A stretch of 64,000 nt of DNA from Cymbomonas tetramitiformis (GCA_001247695.2 LGRX02026029.1:35098-99097), one strand, 5' to 3'. Counted from the stretch's first letter, positions 20,691 through 33,272 are shown. A program made the numbers and translations. The notes: generated from the sequence alone by a model not told the origin.

Positions 20691-22070
20691 TGTGAGTCCG
20701 AAAATGCTGCCGTTCGTGCTATCGCTGGGCATGAGATTCTCGCATGGCGCGGAGGAAGGCAAAGCATTGTTACAAAGGTTGTGCATGCTAACAAAGCAAG
20801 CAAGGGCACGTCATCTTTCAACAAACGATAACGACGGAACTGTTACACATACATGAACGTATTACATTCACGTATTATTTTCAGCCTATCCACCCTATCG
20901 TTATAGAATTCACTACAGACCAGGTTGGCACGAAACCGTAACATCGACGAAAGGCACCATACATAAAATACTTGATGAACAAATAATACTTAAAGGTTAA
21001 ATATGACTAGTTACTCGCACAAAACTGCTAACATCCTACTAACTATTTTCCTATACCGTGAACGCGGAGATGCAACCGGCCGGTAAGCAGACCTGCAGCG
21101 ATCAGCGCATCAGCAGACCTGCAGTCGGACAACGAGACAAGGAAATTAGTAAACGCATAATAAGAAAGAGACCGAATGCAACACAACTGCGAATTATAAT
21201 AAAGAAATGGAAACCAAAAAGCGAACAATACAACCGACGATTTGAGTGTCGCGCACCAAACATCCGACTGTGCTGATGTTCGTGAGGGAGCTCAACTGGA
21301 TACATCGTCCAGCAGATTTCTGCGGGCACAAGGACAATCCGGTCAGAATATTTCCAAAAAAACAAAATACGTATCGTCCGGTGGGGTGGGTTGGAATCAA
21401 ACCATCGAACTTGCTCCAGTCCGAAGAACTGGGGAGACGCATGTCTCTTCCACCCCAAATGGCACAAACAAGTAGCGAAAGATTGCGCAAAAAATACGCG
21501 TCAGCAAACCATAATGAAAATTCAACAAGGTCTACGTATGCATCAATATCACAGTATACAGAAAGCACACAGAGCAAGACTGCACGAGGGCTCTCTGAGA
21601 CCGCCGACAAAACTGAGTGGAGGACTTTTGAGCTCCATCCTCCAAATGCTGAAAAGTCAATACCGAGGTTGACGTTGAGCTTGACACACGCCTATCGCCT
21701 TCACCGTGTCCCTGCGCTGTCGATGTCGATGTCGATGTCGATGTCGTGTGATGACGATGACGATGACGATGACGATGAAAGGCTACTGTGTCACGTTTAC
21801 CCCCCCCGACCCCCGCCCCTCTTTCGCCAACTGATTTCCGTTCTTCGATTTTTTCCCTTCAGTTCGATTTGAAAAAATCGCACGCACAAAAATGCCGATA
21901 TCTCACGGGAAAAAAACATTTTTGCTTTTTTGTTTGGCAGGATATATTGCAATCAACCTGCCCCTTTTAGTGCCCAATTTTTGTTTTTTTCGATTTTTGG
22001 GTCGATTTTCGCCATCTCTCAACTAGGAACTTTTACACCGCTGCTTGCCTCGCCGACGTTCTTTAGATAG
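20690..22070. other. No gene recognised; two hexamer microsatellites
   Basis: Open frames up to 208 codons (21246-21872) lack recognisable domains. Short pure arrays (TCGATG)n near 21720-21746 and (GATGAC)n near 21752-21778 lie inside. The rest is unassigned. Confidence 0.45.
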
Positions 22071-22117
22071 GTCCACGTGAGGTCCATGTGACCAGAATCC
22101 CCCAAAATGTGAAACTG

Positions 22118-22562
22118 TGCGTCGGTCCCATAGGCTTCATCACGGGTCCATGCCGTCGGTCCGACAGTGGTCCGATGTATTATTTGGCAAGTCCACGCGA
22201 GGTCCATGCATGGTCAGACATTTTTGCACCACATGGACCCGGACCCACGCCTAGACCCAGTTGTTTTTTTGTAAATCTCGGGGACCCGCTGATTTTCATT
22301 GGGGCAGCGTGAGAGCGAGCCTTTAACACTGGTCGGTCCAAGTGAGGTCCATGTGTAACGCGTAACCCAAAAATGCATTTTTTGAGCAAAAAAGGCAAAA
22401 ACACCTGTGCGTCGGTCCCATAGGCTTCATTACGGGTCCATGCCGTCGGTCCGACAGTGGTTCAACGGGTTATTTGGCAAGTCCATGCGAGGTCCATGCA
22501 TGGTCAGACATTTTTGGACCACATGGACCCGGAACCACGCCCTAGACCCAGTTGTTTTTTAC
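22118..22562. repeat. Two-copy ~150-bp repeat with GGTCCATG motifs
   Basis: A block starting GTGCGTCGGTCCCATAGGCT occurs at about 22118 and again at about 22407, with the same internal order and the same ending CCTAGACCCAGTTGTTTTTT. Differences are few. GGTCCATG motifs continue to about 23120. Confidence 0.8.
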
Positions 22563-23119
22563 TTTACCCCATAGGGGCGGGCTGTGTTCCATCTGGGGGA
22601 CCATAGGGTTTATTAGGGTTGCGGCGTATTGCTGCGGCGGATTCCGGACGGGTCCGTGTGGGGTCCGTGTGGGGTCCAAGGCATGGTACCGACGGGTCCA
22701 GAGTGTGGGACCGGTTATGGACTAGGTGGTTCCCCATCGGTCCGAGCCCCCGCCCTCGTATTGTACTGCTCAATTTGAACACGTACTCGCCCGAGCGTGC
22801 TTCGTGTATGTATGAACTTTTGCAGGTGTTCTACGTGCACTACTATGCTGGATTGACGTTGGTTTATCACTCGTCTATGTGACGATAGATGGCGACTCCA
22901 CAGGACATACAAGGGAGCCGCCCGGGACGGTACGTTTCAGAGTACGGCAGGGATTTTCGGACCAATCTAGTGGTAAAAACCCGAAGGCTTCATCGACGGG
23001 TCCATGTGATCCAGTTTTCACGAGTCCATGTGGGGTCCATGTGGTCCCTACGGGTCCATATGGGGTCCATGCGGGGTTCCTATTGGTCCCGGGACCGCAT
23101 GGACCCGTCCTTATTTGGT

Positions 23120-23770
23120 AGGGCACCGAGAGCGACGGCGTTGTGACGCCCTCTGCCGATAGCGTCGCCACCGTGGCCACCATCGACAGCGCCACTACCG
23201 TGGCCACCATCGACAGCGTCGCCACTGTGACCACTACCGCCGAGAGCGACGGTGCTGTGGCGTCCACTGCCAACAGCGTCGCCACCGAGGCCACTATCAA
23301 CAGCACCGTCACCGTGGCCACCACCGAGACCCGTTGTGATGGCCGCGAAAACTGTGACAACACCGGCAGTGGTTTGTCATGGCAGCGAGACGCTGCAGCT
23401 TGCAGCCGCAGCGCAGCTAAGTGTGCTCCCAGCAGCGACCCAGTGCGGCGACGAGCCGCTGGCTCCCACACTGCAGAGGAGTGCACCCCTGGCGGCGGTC
23501 TAGCGCGACAACGAGCCGTTGCTGCCCGAAGCCACAGCACTGCAAGGCACGTTCGTGCGGCAGTGGTACGGCGCGACAACGCGTGGGCCCATCGAGACGC
23601 GACGCCGCTGTGACCACCATCGACAGCGCCGTCACTGTGGCCAACGTGGCCACCGTGGCCACCACCGAGAGCGACGGCGTTGTGGCGCCCTTTGCCGATA
23701 GCGTCGCCACCGTGGCCACCATGCATCGACAGTGCCACTACCGTGACCACCATCGACATCGTCGCCACTG
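23120..23770. repeat. Ala/Thr/Val-coding GC-rich repeats, left block
   Basis: Units such as GCCACCGTGGCCACCATCGA recur with CAGCGTC and GAGAGCGAC variants. Frames on both strands stay open and code VATIDS-type peptides. It shares its units with 24851-25425 and was originally continuous with that block before the element at 23771-24850 inserted. Confidence 0.8.
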
Positions 23771-24850
23771 TGTCCACTACCCGGTGGTACATGGGGATGT
23801 ACCCAAGAGGGTCTGGGTACATAGGGATGTACCCAAGCTAAATCGACGGTATGGGGGCATAAATTTAACGGTTTGTCGTTACGAATCATCAATATAGCTA
23901 GCCAACATCGTCATGAACACGGGAATATGCCGTCACAAGCATCCTGGTAGGATATATATCATGTCAGGTGCATTCAAACCCATGCAAATCACAACTTGGC
24001 TCCCAAAAACATTTTTCTAATTGTTTTTTTACCACGGTTTGTTGCGACTCGCCTTTTTCACAGTCTCGCATATCTTAGGGGGGGGGATTCTTCACAAAGT
24101 GGAATACTTTTTAAGGTTTGTTACACCACAATATCTTAATTAATTTATTCTCGTCATGTTCGGCGTACCCTAGATCCCCAAGCTTAACTGCTTACTTGCC
24201 GCACGGCACGAGGTACCGTATCGGGTGTGGGGACGAGTCGGCGCGAGCGGTTGAAGGTGACCTGTGATATCGATTATTATTACCAAAAATATTTGTCAGC
24301 TCATTCTTTGGCAATCGTATTTGCGATAACATGCATTGCACAGATAAATATGTCTTCGTTCAATAGATCGATGGGTGGGAGTCATCACATATGTCCGCGC
24401 GCATTTTTTAGGCGAAATCTAAAATCTGACACTGTTTTATGATGAGAAGTCTTGGTGATGAAGTATGATAACTTGTGAGGTATGGTACCGCCCCATAATA
24501 AAATAAGTGCTTTGAGGGGTCTATGTTAATGCCCTAATGAAACATCGACCAAATATGCAATTTTCATGTGCATAACCATGCATACAAATCGATGTACCCA
24601 AGCGATGTACCCAAGAATTTGGAACTTAAGAATTTCGCCTTTTCTGGGAAATCACCTAGGCAATCGCCCCCAAAAACCCATGTCTATGACATGAATACCG
24701 CCAATCATATGGTTCATACCCAAGATTGGTGTGTTATTGACAACCTATATTGGCCATATGGACACTTGAAATGTTTCGAGCTCGCCATGGCGTGCGGAAC
24801 AAAGAGTGGCTTGGGTACATCGTGATGTACCCAAGACCGGGTAGTGGACA
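23771..24850. mobile_element. 1,080-bp MITE, TIR TGTCCACTACCCGGT, 4-bp target duplication
   Basis: TGTCCACTACCCGGT (23771-23785) is mirrored exactly at 24836-24850. ACTG flanks both sides (23767-23770 and 24851-24854). Inside each TIR lies GATGTACCCAAG; at the right end it forms the dyad CTTGGGTACATC-GT-GATGTACCCAAG. Single copies recur near 24595. It inserted into the GCCACTGTGACCAC repeat. No coding capacity seen. Confidence 0.85.
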
Positions 24851-25425
24851 ACTGTGACCACTACCGAGAGCGACGGTGCTGTGACGTCCACTGCCGACAG
24901 CGTCGCCACCGAGGCCACCATCGACAGCACCGCCACCGTGGTCACCACCGAGACCCGTTGTGATGGCCGCGAAAACTGCGACAACACCACAACGACAACG
25001 AGCCGTCGCTGCCCGACGCCACAGCGCTGCAAGGCACGCTTGCGGCCATGGTACGATGCGACAAAGAAACCGCTGAGACCCGCAACCACAAGGCTTGCTC
25101 TCGACAGTGGTTCGGCGCGGCAGCGAGCCGCTGGTACCCGTGACCACGATGCAGAGTAGCGCATCGCCAGCGGCAGCTCAGCATGGTAACATACCGCCAG
25201 TGCTCACAAACAGCGCCGCCGCTGTGGCCACCATCGACAGCGTCGCCACCGTGGCCATCACCGAGAGCGCCGCCAGTGTGATCATTGCCGAGAGCGCCGA
25301 CACCGTGGGCCCGTCGAGAGCGACGCCGCTGTGACCACCATCGACAGCGTCGCCACCGTAGCCACCATCGACAGTGCCGCCACTGTGACCACCATTGTGG
25401 CCACCACCAAGAGCGTCAACAACAA
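24851..25425. repeat. Ala/Thr/Val-coding GC-rich repeats, right block
   Basis: Continuation of the repeat interrupted at 23770, with ACCATCGACAGCGTCGCCAC-type units and a CGACAACGAGCCG segment also seen at 19500 and 23500. Open frames here follow from repeat periodicity and lack a domain. Confidence 0.75.
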
Positions 25426-26815
25426 GAAAAAATAACCAGGGAACCTAAGAACTGGAACTTAGATGGGTACTTTAGTGGAGTAATCCTAGGAGGTAGATCA
25501 CTCCTAGGGGGAGGTCCGGAGGCATAGCGTACGCCGGTATACCTGAGTTGATGTGCGTCACCAAGGGTAATCAAGAATCGACAGGGTGACAGTGAAGTCG
25601 GGCTTGAGATTACGATAAGAATGAGTACTAGATGTCCGAGGGATGACAGTATGGCGCTATGACCGTATGCAACCATGACAGCACAGTAGTATGACAGTGC
25701 CGTATGCCAGTCATGGTGACACTTGGTCAGATCATCGGACTACGGTCGAATTCGTGTTCAGATTGAAGAAACGATGAAAATAAGTATCAGATGTCTGGGG
25801 GTGGAAAGTGTGACCCGATGACGGTATGACAGTATGACAATATGGCAGTACTGTATGACCGTCACCGGGATAGTTCGTCAACGAGACGTCAAAATCGACG
25901 ATATTGCATCGAATCAGAAATGGAAAGACTTGAGATATGATCGGGTCAGAACCGAACGCGGTGCATCGTGATGTGACATCGGGTAGTCGTGTCGGTGGAC
26001 CGATCTGCCTGCGTTGCAAGCATAAGTAGAGCGCTTGAGAAGTGTACGGCCTTCAGAACTCAGATCGTAATTAACGTTTGCACCTAATTAATCTGGCCCT
26101 GCTCCAGTGATATAATACAAAAAGAATATTGTACCTTTACATGTTCAAACAAAAACAGCTTCTGAGTATATAGACTAGTACCCCGTTACAGAGTTTACTA
26201 CCTTAGATAGTAGGGAAAAGCTACGCTGTGTTTCAGAGGTCGTTGATCGACTTTTGAAGGAGGATAGCAAATTGTCTTTCATGGATTAAACTAGTGGCAC
26301 GAGTGGGTAAATTCATACTTATCTATTAGCACTTTGTGGTATGTTGTTGGTGCAAATGTGGATTATAATAACATTGAAACATTCGCCAATTTTATTTATT
26401 TCCCTGTGACTTCGTGGTAACGAGCGGGAGGGCCGAATGTTTGCATATGGATACCGTGGCTACTTTATTGATTCTTTTTATATGTAGTTAACGAAGTCAC
26501 AAATTCACCAATTCCCACCTCGCAGGCGTCCAAAAAACAAACAAATATAATTAAATAATGTGCCACGCACGTCACCACAACAAATTCAGACAACAAAGTG
26601 TTAATTGAATAATTCTTGCCATTCCCCTGTGCTTGAAAACAAACAAACAGTAAAAGCATACTCGCTGAGGAGAACGGCATTCCCTCTGAGATGTTTGCTA
26701 CAGTGGTGTCAAATGTAAAAGGAATTATGGCTTCGCGTGAGGGGTGCCGGTGCCCGCGCTAGTGCTCCTAGTGGATGTGAGTAGGCAGCGAGTTGCCGCA
26801 CAATAGCGTGAACAG
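25426..26815. other. No gene recognised
   Basis: The stretch contains scattered GTATGACAGTATGGC-like motifs near 25650-25860 and is AT-rich afterwards. I see no conserved frame, RNA or element ends. Confidence 0.4.
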
Positions 26816-27590
26816 TGCAATACCGTGCAACAGTGCAATAGGTACCGTACCGTGCAACCGTACAATACAATACGGTAGCATCAAGTGTGCAACGGTTTAA
26901 GTGCGCAATAGTTTAAGTGTGCAAGAATGCAAATTAAGTTACGTATGTGTTATCGATACCATTCAGCACTTGCTTACACGTACCGAATTGTAGGGACTTG
27001 CCTAGATACCACATGTAATTATACGTATGGTGCCACACTGCGAATTTCAGTTTTGCATGTCATACAATGATCATCGTCTGCGCGTCGAATAACCTTCTGT
27101 CTCGAGCTGGTGCCATTCAGAATAAGTGTCCATTGAGCACAAACCGGCACTGGGTATGACACCGATGTCGTAAGCATGTAAAACANNNNNNNNNNNNNNN
27201 NNNNNTGCAATACCGTGCAACAGTGCAATAGGTACCGCGTACCGTGCAACAGTAGACAACAATACCGCGGTGGCGTGCAACACGTCAAGTGTGCAACGAC
27301 TGTTTAAGTGCGCAACAGTTTAAGTGTGCAAGAATGCAAATTGAGTTGTGCGTTATGGATACCATTCCTCACTTGCTTACAAGTACCGGATTGTAGGGAC
27401 TTGCCTAGGGACTTATTCTACGTATGATGCCACACTGTGAATTTCAGGTTTGCATGTCATAAAACGAGCACCGGTTGCGCATGGAATAACCCTCTGCTGT
27501 CTCGAGCTCGCATGGAGTCATTCAGAAATCAGAATAAGTGTTCATTGAGCACAAAACGCCACTGGACATGTCACCGATATCGTAAGCATG
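26816..27590. repeat. ~390-bp duplicated segment spanning an assembly gap
   Basis: The block starting GTGCAATACCGTGCAACAGT at about 26816 recurs at about 27205, right after 20 N bases at 27186-27205, with the same order of elements (TTTAAGTGTGCAAGAATGCA, then CACTTGCTTAC, then GGGACTTGCC). Several short indels separate the copies. The gap at the boundary makes copy number and order uncertain. Confidence 0.7.
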
Positions 27591-28859
27591 CAGAAACATG
27601 AGGGAAAAACAATCATTTGAATACATGAAACACACTGCTGCGAACAAACAAACAAAGACGATTAATTAAACAATTCCGCATCGATCTCGGCTTAAAACAA
27701 ACAAAGTTAAAATCAATTAAATAATTACTCGGTCACAGCCTTCATTAAGTACTTTATTTATGCCTATTTAATTTTTATTATTTTATGTCTAAAGCAGGAG
27801 CAGGATGGCCCCGTGACAAGATACCACCAACTCATACATATTCCCCCCCAGATGGAAAGCAGCATGAAGAATGGTTGGTCTCTGGGTAACGGAGTAAGCG
27901 GACCCTGCTGGCATGCCCCCCAGTGGCTCACGGTCGATGGATGGGACCTACTGCTGGTCCATCGATGGTTATGCCATGAATGCAGTCCCCCCACACGGTA
28001 TGGACACCCCATAGTGAAAAACTAAAAACATGCGGGGCATCTAAGTGCTCCCCGCTAACACCAAGGGAAAACCCCGAACACGGACTTCACCACTCTCTGC
28101 CTCTCCCCTTGCAACAAAGGCAGACGCATCTACCGAGCTCTCCAAGAGGCAGTGCCCGCCAGAATGGCACCACAGGGACGACCACTTCGCAAAACCCACT
28201 GCTTCCACCTGGCGACAAACGAACACACACACACACACCACACCAAGCACAAATAGGGTCCCGAAATGTGTGCTGAATCTATCGATCTCCGATGGGTACA
28301 TTGTGCATCCAACATTCTGTGGCTATTTGATGCCAATGAAAACGATCCATCGATAAGCGCACCCACAGACACACATACACCAAAATTGCATGTAGGGCAC
28401 CGAAGCCGAAGCCAACCCATCACCACCTAAAATATATATAAACACTTACTATTGGAAACAATTGTGTACAAATTGCTTTTTTACAAACATTCGAGATAAG
28501 GGACAAGTTTAAATCGTTGAATAAAAAATATGGTTGTGTAATTCGAAGATATGTTGACACAAGCCTGAGGAAGGTTAATATGCTCACACAAGTCTGAGGG
28601 ACGTTAACATGCTGATATAAGTCTGAGAGGCGTTGATATGCTGATAACTCGCAGGCCAGGAATGCTCTCTTCTTACAAAACTGAAGTGAAGGAGCCTCAA
28701 ACTGCAATTGCCCCACACAAGCGATCTGTCTGAAAGAAGTTACAGCAGTACCTCAGCATCCGCGACATCCTATCAAAGGTGCCGCCCAGGTGGCTCTTCC
28801 AGGCCTGCTACGAGGTCCCCTCAGCGAAGTGTTGTCCGGTTCTACCTTTCTCCAACGCT
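27591..28859. other. No gene recognised
   Basis: AT-rich intergenic sequence with a short (AC)n run near 28225 and three degenerate ~33-bp repeats (CAAGTCTGAGG-AC-GTTAA) at about 28560-28645. It lies downstream of the TLDc gene. Confidence 0.4.
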
Positions 28860-30619
28860 CTATGCGATGCTCCACAGTTCGCAGTGCTGGCACTTCCACT
28901 GGTCAGTAGTGGCCAAGCAGGGGGAATCGAAAGTGTCGCACTCGCCGCTTGAGCCGCTACCTAGCTCCTCGTCGATGAGCAGTGCAAAGTGCCCACCTCC
29001 TCCCACAGCTATGTACTTCTGCCCGTCACTATTCACGGAGCTGTGTTGGAAATATGAGTTCTTCCGGGACCAACGCCAGTACTGGCCGTCGCTCCCACTC
29101 TGCCCCCCGCCCCGCCGCCCCCACCCCGTTCAGACACGCATTCCATCGGCCTCCAAGTTGTTCATCCCTCTCTACCGTCCGAGTTGCTCGTCCCTCTCTA
29201 CCAACGGTGTCATCAATCCCTCGCATCGGCCAAGATATTCCTCGCAGGAGTCGTGCGAGCACTGCAGGGTACTGCATAGCGGCTTCCCACAAGAAGATCT
29301 ATCGCCGTCGTGCGACCGCATATATGGTGGACCCCAGCAGGACCACGCAAGGTGCGCGGTGCGGTGCGCACCTCCCCAGTCACCTCCACCCCTTCCTTCG
29401 CGGCCCCTGCACTCAGCTGGAACACGAAAGTCTCCCCGTTCCCGTAGTATGCTGCCGAATTTCGCCACCGCTCAGCGGCGTAGCACCCGAAGACCCCCCC
29501 TCCGCGATCCTTAAACACAAGCACGGTGGGCGCCTTATTCACGGCCTTGCGCAGCAATGTGTGAAGGCTAACTCCGTCGCGCTTCATACTGTACTCGAGA
29601 GTCCACTTCCCCATATGGTACCGCGGTGGCATTGCCACGGTGAGCCGTCGCACGTCACGCTCCGAGAGCAGACTCGAGGAACCTTCCATCTTCGGTGTCT
29701 TGTAGACTTCACGCCCCAACGCGCGGCAAGTTCCAACTTTCCCAGAAGAGGGGGAAAGAGGAGGGGAGTGCGGGGAGTACGAGCTTGAGGGTGAAAGCGG
29801 GGGAGTCAAATATGCTTCGTCGATACTCGCACGATCGATACTCGCACGAGGAGTCACGAGGAGTTCTCCAGGCTTATTGATTTCGGTCGCGGCGGGGTCC
29901 GTGGCACCGGCCGCAGACTTTGCCGCTTCTTCCTGTCGGGCTTTCTCGAGCTCGAGGAGGTAGCGCTCTTTCTCGTTTTCTTCAAGTTCGTCGAAAAGCT
30001 CCAAGGTGCCACGCAGCCGTGAGGAGAACCCCTTCGCAAGGTTCACGCTGCTGTGTGTGGCGCCGCGTGCGGAGAGAGACACCGCTTCAATGCTACCGGC
30101 GAGTGGCTTGCACAAGAGTTCGAAGGAACCTTTAGCCAGACCTCGCGTGATTGAAAGTGGAGTCCCGTCGTTCAAACCTTTAGCGGACTCGGCCACCAAC
30201 CCCGTCACGCCATCGTACATACCCCCCCCGAAGACTTTGAGTCCACTAACGATTCCTCCCGTGACACCCACCTCACTTCTCTCCAAATCCTCCGAAGTGG
30301 ATAGGAACTTGGGCTTCAAGTTTGAAAAGCGCTCCTGAAGCCGCGAAGGCGCGGACTCCTCCTCCCTACGCGCTCCCCATCCAAAGAAGCGGTCCGGAGT
30401 GTTCTTGATACCGGTCGCAGCTGCGTCGGTCAGTTCGTATATGCCTTCTGTAACGTTCCATAGCCCGGTGCCAAAGCTGCCAATTATGCCTACACGCTCG
30501 TCAACGTTTCCAGGGGGTATCGCTGGGGACTGCGAGGGTGGGTTATCTTCTGCTGGCAGGAAGAAGCTTTCTCCTTCGATGAAGGTGTGCTGCTTAGTGG
30601 TAGTGGCCGTCGCGGCCAT
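28860..30619 (-). CDS. TLDc domain protein with VPS13-C-like N-terminal segment
   Basis: Two exons fit well: 30619-29372, then a 272-bp intron (29371-29100, GAG|GTGCGC...GGCAG|AGT, phase 0), then 29099 to the stop at 28860, giving about 495 residues. Residues ~50-210 carry repeated amphipathic Gly-rich blocks (GGIVSGLKVFGGGMYDGVTG, then SITRGLAKGSFELLCKPLAG) like the C-terminal region of VPS13-type lipid-transfer proteins. A short coiled-coil and a Ser/Pro linker follow. The TLDc domain starts at LLSERDVRRL and continues across the intron to YWRWSRKNSYF, KYIAVGGGGHFALLIDEEL and CDTFDS. TLDc proteins (OXR1/NCOA7 type) act in oxidative-stress protection and V-ATPase regulation. The donor could instead be the earlier GAG|GTGACT. 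Other codon-start choices lie upstream, but 30619 is the first in-frame ATG near a TATA-like box. It is the most convincing host gene here. Confidence 0.85.
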
Positions 30620-30648
30620 CACGGACGAGCAACCAGAACTCCTGAAGG

Positions 30649-30660
30649 AAATATATAAAC
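30649..30660 (-). promoter_or_regulatory. TATA-like box of the TLDc gene
   Basis: GGTTTATATATTTCC on the minus strand lies about 35-40 bp before the chosen ATG at 30619. The short distance would imply a very short leader, so a spliced leader from a more distal promoter is also possible. Confidence 0.3.
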
Positions 30661-31742
30661 CACGAGAGGGCAGTACTGTTCTTTCGACCAAGATCTTGAA
30701 AAGTGTTTCTGTTATCACCTCGCATAAAAGTGTAAAGAGGATGAGTCTATCAGGTTGCAACAGACCCTGTAGGTTGACGATGACAAACGCCGTCTATCTC
30801 CGAAGCCCACGCTATGACCAAGGTTAGTGATCGACAGATACCTGTGTGTTGCAGTGGAATGTCGCCTGTCTGAAGACGGGGAGCTGGTTTGAGGTTTTGG
30901 AGGCGAAGCCTTCTTTCATTTCGTTTCGGTTTGGAACATCTCATATCAAGCGTATCTACTAATCTTGAAAATTCATCATCATCTTCTAGCTTCGAGCATC
31001 AGCAATTCAGCATGTCTCTTGTCTGCACGAGCACGAGCTTGAAAAGGATTCTGTCGTCACGGCATCCGGATCGGCATCCGGCACGGCAGACGGCAGCGGC
31101 ACGCGAGACGCGACGGCAGCGGCAGCGGCATCCGGCAGCGGTTCAGCTGTTGATCGCCGACTTTCCTTCCGTCATCAGTGATGACCGTCATTCCGGGAGA
31201 CGGATCGTCTGATCTCACTCCCCGGATCGAGGAAATGAAGGATCACGAAGTGGCTGTTCACCTCCAGCTTCGGAGTCCAAGTGTCGCAGGGTGTCGCTCT
31301 TAAGTCGGAAATTGGTGAAAATACTTCACTTTTCCTACCTGCTGACGATTGCTGCGTCTTTCTCCTCCGTTTCCTAATAATAATAATGATAGAACATTTA
31401 CGCTAGCAAAGGGGACAAAGTCCTGAGAGTGCGGTATCCCTGCAAAGCAGGCTAGTGAATTTCCTAACACAATTTTTCTTTTGCAAACGGCATGAGTTTC
31501 GCAGCAATCGCTTCAAATTCTGATTTGCGGAGGGCGACCCGCGCCTCCCGCAGCGCACGGGCTCGTCAGCCTGACGAGAATTCCGTACCCAACGTGACGC
31601 CCGCGCTGAATGCAGCAACCTCGTCTCCGCGGTTCTCCCCTCCGCGGGAGGAGCCCGCAATCTTTCGCTCTTGGGTCTTCATAAATCTGAAGGCGGCGAC
31701 GAGGTGGTTCGTGACGCGGGGGAAAGGTGGTCGCGGGAGAAT
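30661..31742. other. Intergenic; weak ORFs only
   Basis: A plus frame at 31492-31764 (90 codons, basic, Ser/Arg-rich) and one at 30889-31212 lack recognisable domains. CGGCAGCGGCA-type repeats occur near 31065-31140. Confidence 0.35.
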
Positions 31743-31992
31743 TTATAAGAAAGTAGATATATAGCAATATATGTACTGCCAGAAGAATGTCAAAAGCACA
31801 GTGAGATAGGGTTCTCGGTTGTCTAAAGTCGGATTAAACTGTAAGATAATCGGGTTTAAACTGGCGGACAGACCGTGACACACGAGCGGAGCAAAGAGCA
31901 GGCACTGCAAGTGACATCCGAGCAGGCGAGGGGTGACACAGGGCACCACAGACCTCCCCCCTTATGGGGGGTGAAAGTCAGTGTTCCCATGA
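31743..31992 (+). repeat. 250-bp direct repeat, copy 1
   Basis: Matches 33273-33522 with one difference noticed. It includes TTATAAGAAAGTAGATATAT and ends CAGTGTTCCCATGA. The 1,530-bp offset suggests LTR-like or duplicated promoter/leader sequence. Confidence 0.85.
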
Positions 31993-33272
31993 CACCACCT
32001 CACCCCGAAGGTGGGAGGTGCACTGCAGGGCCAGCCGGTACTCCCGGGCAGGCGGCTAGGAGAAATGTAATGTTTCCCTAGTTACTAGCTAACTCGTGAT
32101 GTGTCAATCGAGGGTTTCAACCTAAGCAGGCTAAAAACGGCGGCGGCGGCGCTCTCAATGATGTGAAGCACCAGCCCATCGTCGTGGATCGACCGATGCC
32201 CAAGCGAGGCCAAAGCCCACAATGGCGTGGCACCACCAGAGCAGATGAGCCGAAGTAGGGGGGGCGAGAAGGGCGAAGGTGGAAAATGCGGTGAGCGTGC
32301 TCAACGAACGCGCTGCACACAGCAAAGGTGAGGATCGAGGAATTGGAATGGGAGTGGGCGGTGGTGATAACACCACCACACACCACCAGATGACGGCCAA
32401 GGGATGCGTCGGGTGAAAGCGGAGAATGCGGAGAGGCGAGATCATAGGAGTCAAAGTCCTTGTCGTCGATCAAGCCAAAAATGTCGGAGTCGAGGTTGGT
32501 GCCTGGCGAACAAGCTCCACCAGACACCACTAGGTCGCAACCAGGGGTAAGATGTTGTCGATGTAGTCGTAAAGATACCAACGCTGAACGTGTAGCGGCC
32601 ATACGTACACGCTGGAGTGAGGCGGCCATGGCCACAGACTGCAAACTGCAGAATCTGCAAACCCAATGATAGGGTTCCCAAGCGAAAAAATAACTTGTCG
32701 TAAAATCAACCGAATCCAGCGATGAAAGGGTCAATTCGGGGTAGATTTTCGCGGGGAACACGGCGGTGAGGTCAAAAACGTCGTGCGGAAAGCCAATTTT
32801 CCGGCAGCAGAGGTGCTGCTGGCCAGAGTGTCGAAGGCGTAACGTAAAATCTCGTAAAACCAACCAAATCAGATGATGAAAAGGTCAAATTGCAGTAGAA
32901 TTTCGCGAGGAAAACGTCGGTGAAGTCAAAATAGGCGTAAGGTAAGCCACTTTTGCTGCAGTTCAGGTGCTGTCGTCCAGAGGTTGAAGAACACAAAGGA
33001 ATTGTCGGTTATAAAGTAGTGTCGGTCCAGTTGAAATTTGACGCACGGAAAGTGCGTTAATTTGGAAAATGTCGGATTGTCGGTAAAAAAATGACGGAAG
33101 CGACCGATGTGAAAACAAGCCGGTCGTTGTCAGAAGTGTCGGCTAGTAAGTGTCGGCTAGTAAATGTCGGCTAGTAAATGTCGGAATTGTCGGCTAGTAT
33201 AGAATCACAGGGCGCGAAGCGGACGGAAGACTGACGAAAACACCACCACTGAACGTGGGTGGGCTATAACCT
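31993..33272. other. Spacer between direct repeats, with ~150-bp degenerate repeat
   Basis: Two degenerate ~145-bp copies run from about 32697 and 32845 (TCGTAAAA-CAACC, then GATGAAA-GGTCAA). A short (TGTCGGCTAGTAAA)n array lies at 33138-33200. A 248-codon minus frame (32117-32863) has no recognisable domain and is probably chance. Confidence 0.5.

Noticed and set aside
21246..21872. 208-codon plus ORF with Ser/Met and Asp runs
   Set aside because: The runs are hexamer microsatellites and the rest has no recognisable domain; other frames are equally open.
23143..23613. 156-codon Ala/Thr/Val-rich ORF as a cell-wall or antifreeze-like protein
   Set aside because: The same repeats are open on both strands, recur at three places and are interrupted by a MITE; no signal peptide or unique region.
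32117..32863. 248-codon minus ORF between direct repeats
   Set aside because: Low-complexity Ser/His/Leu composition without motifs, and it overlaps degenerate tandem repeats.
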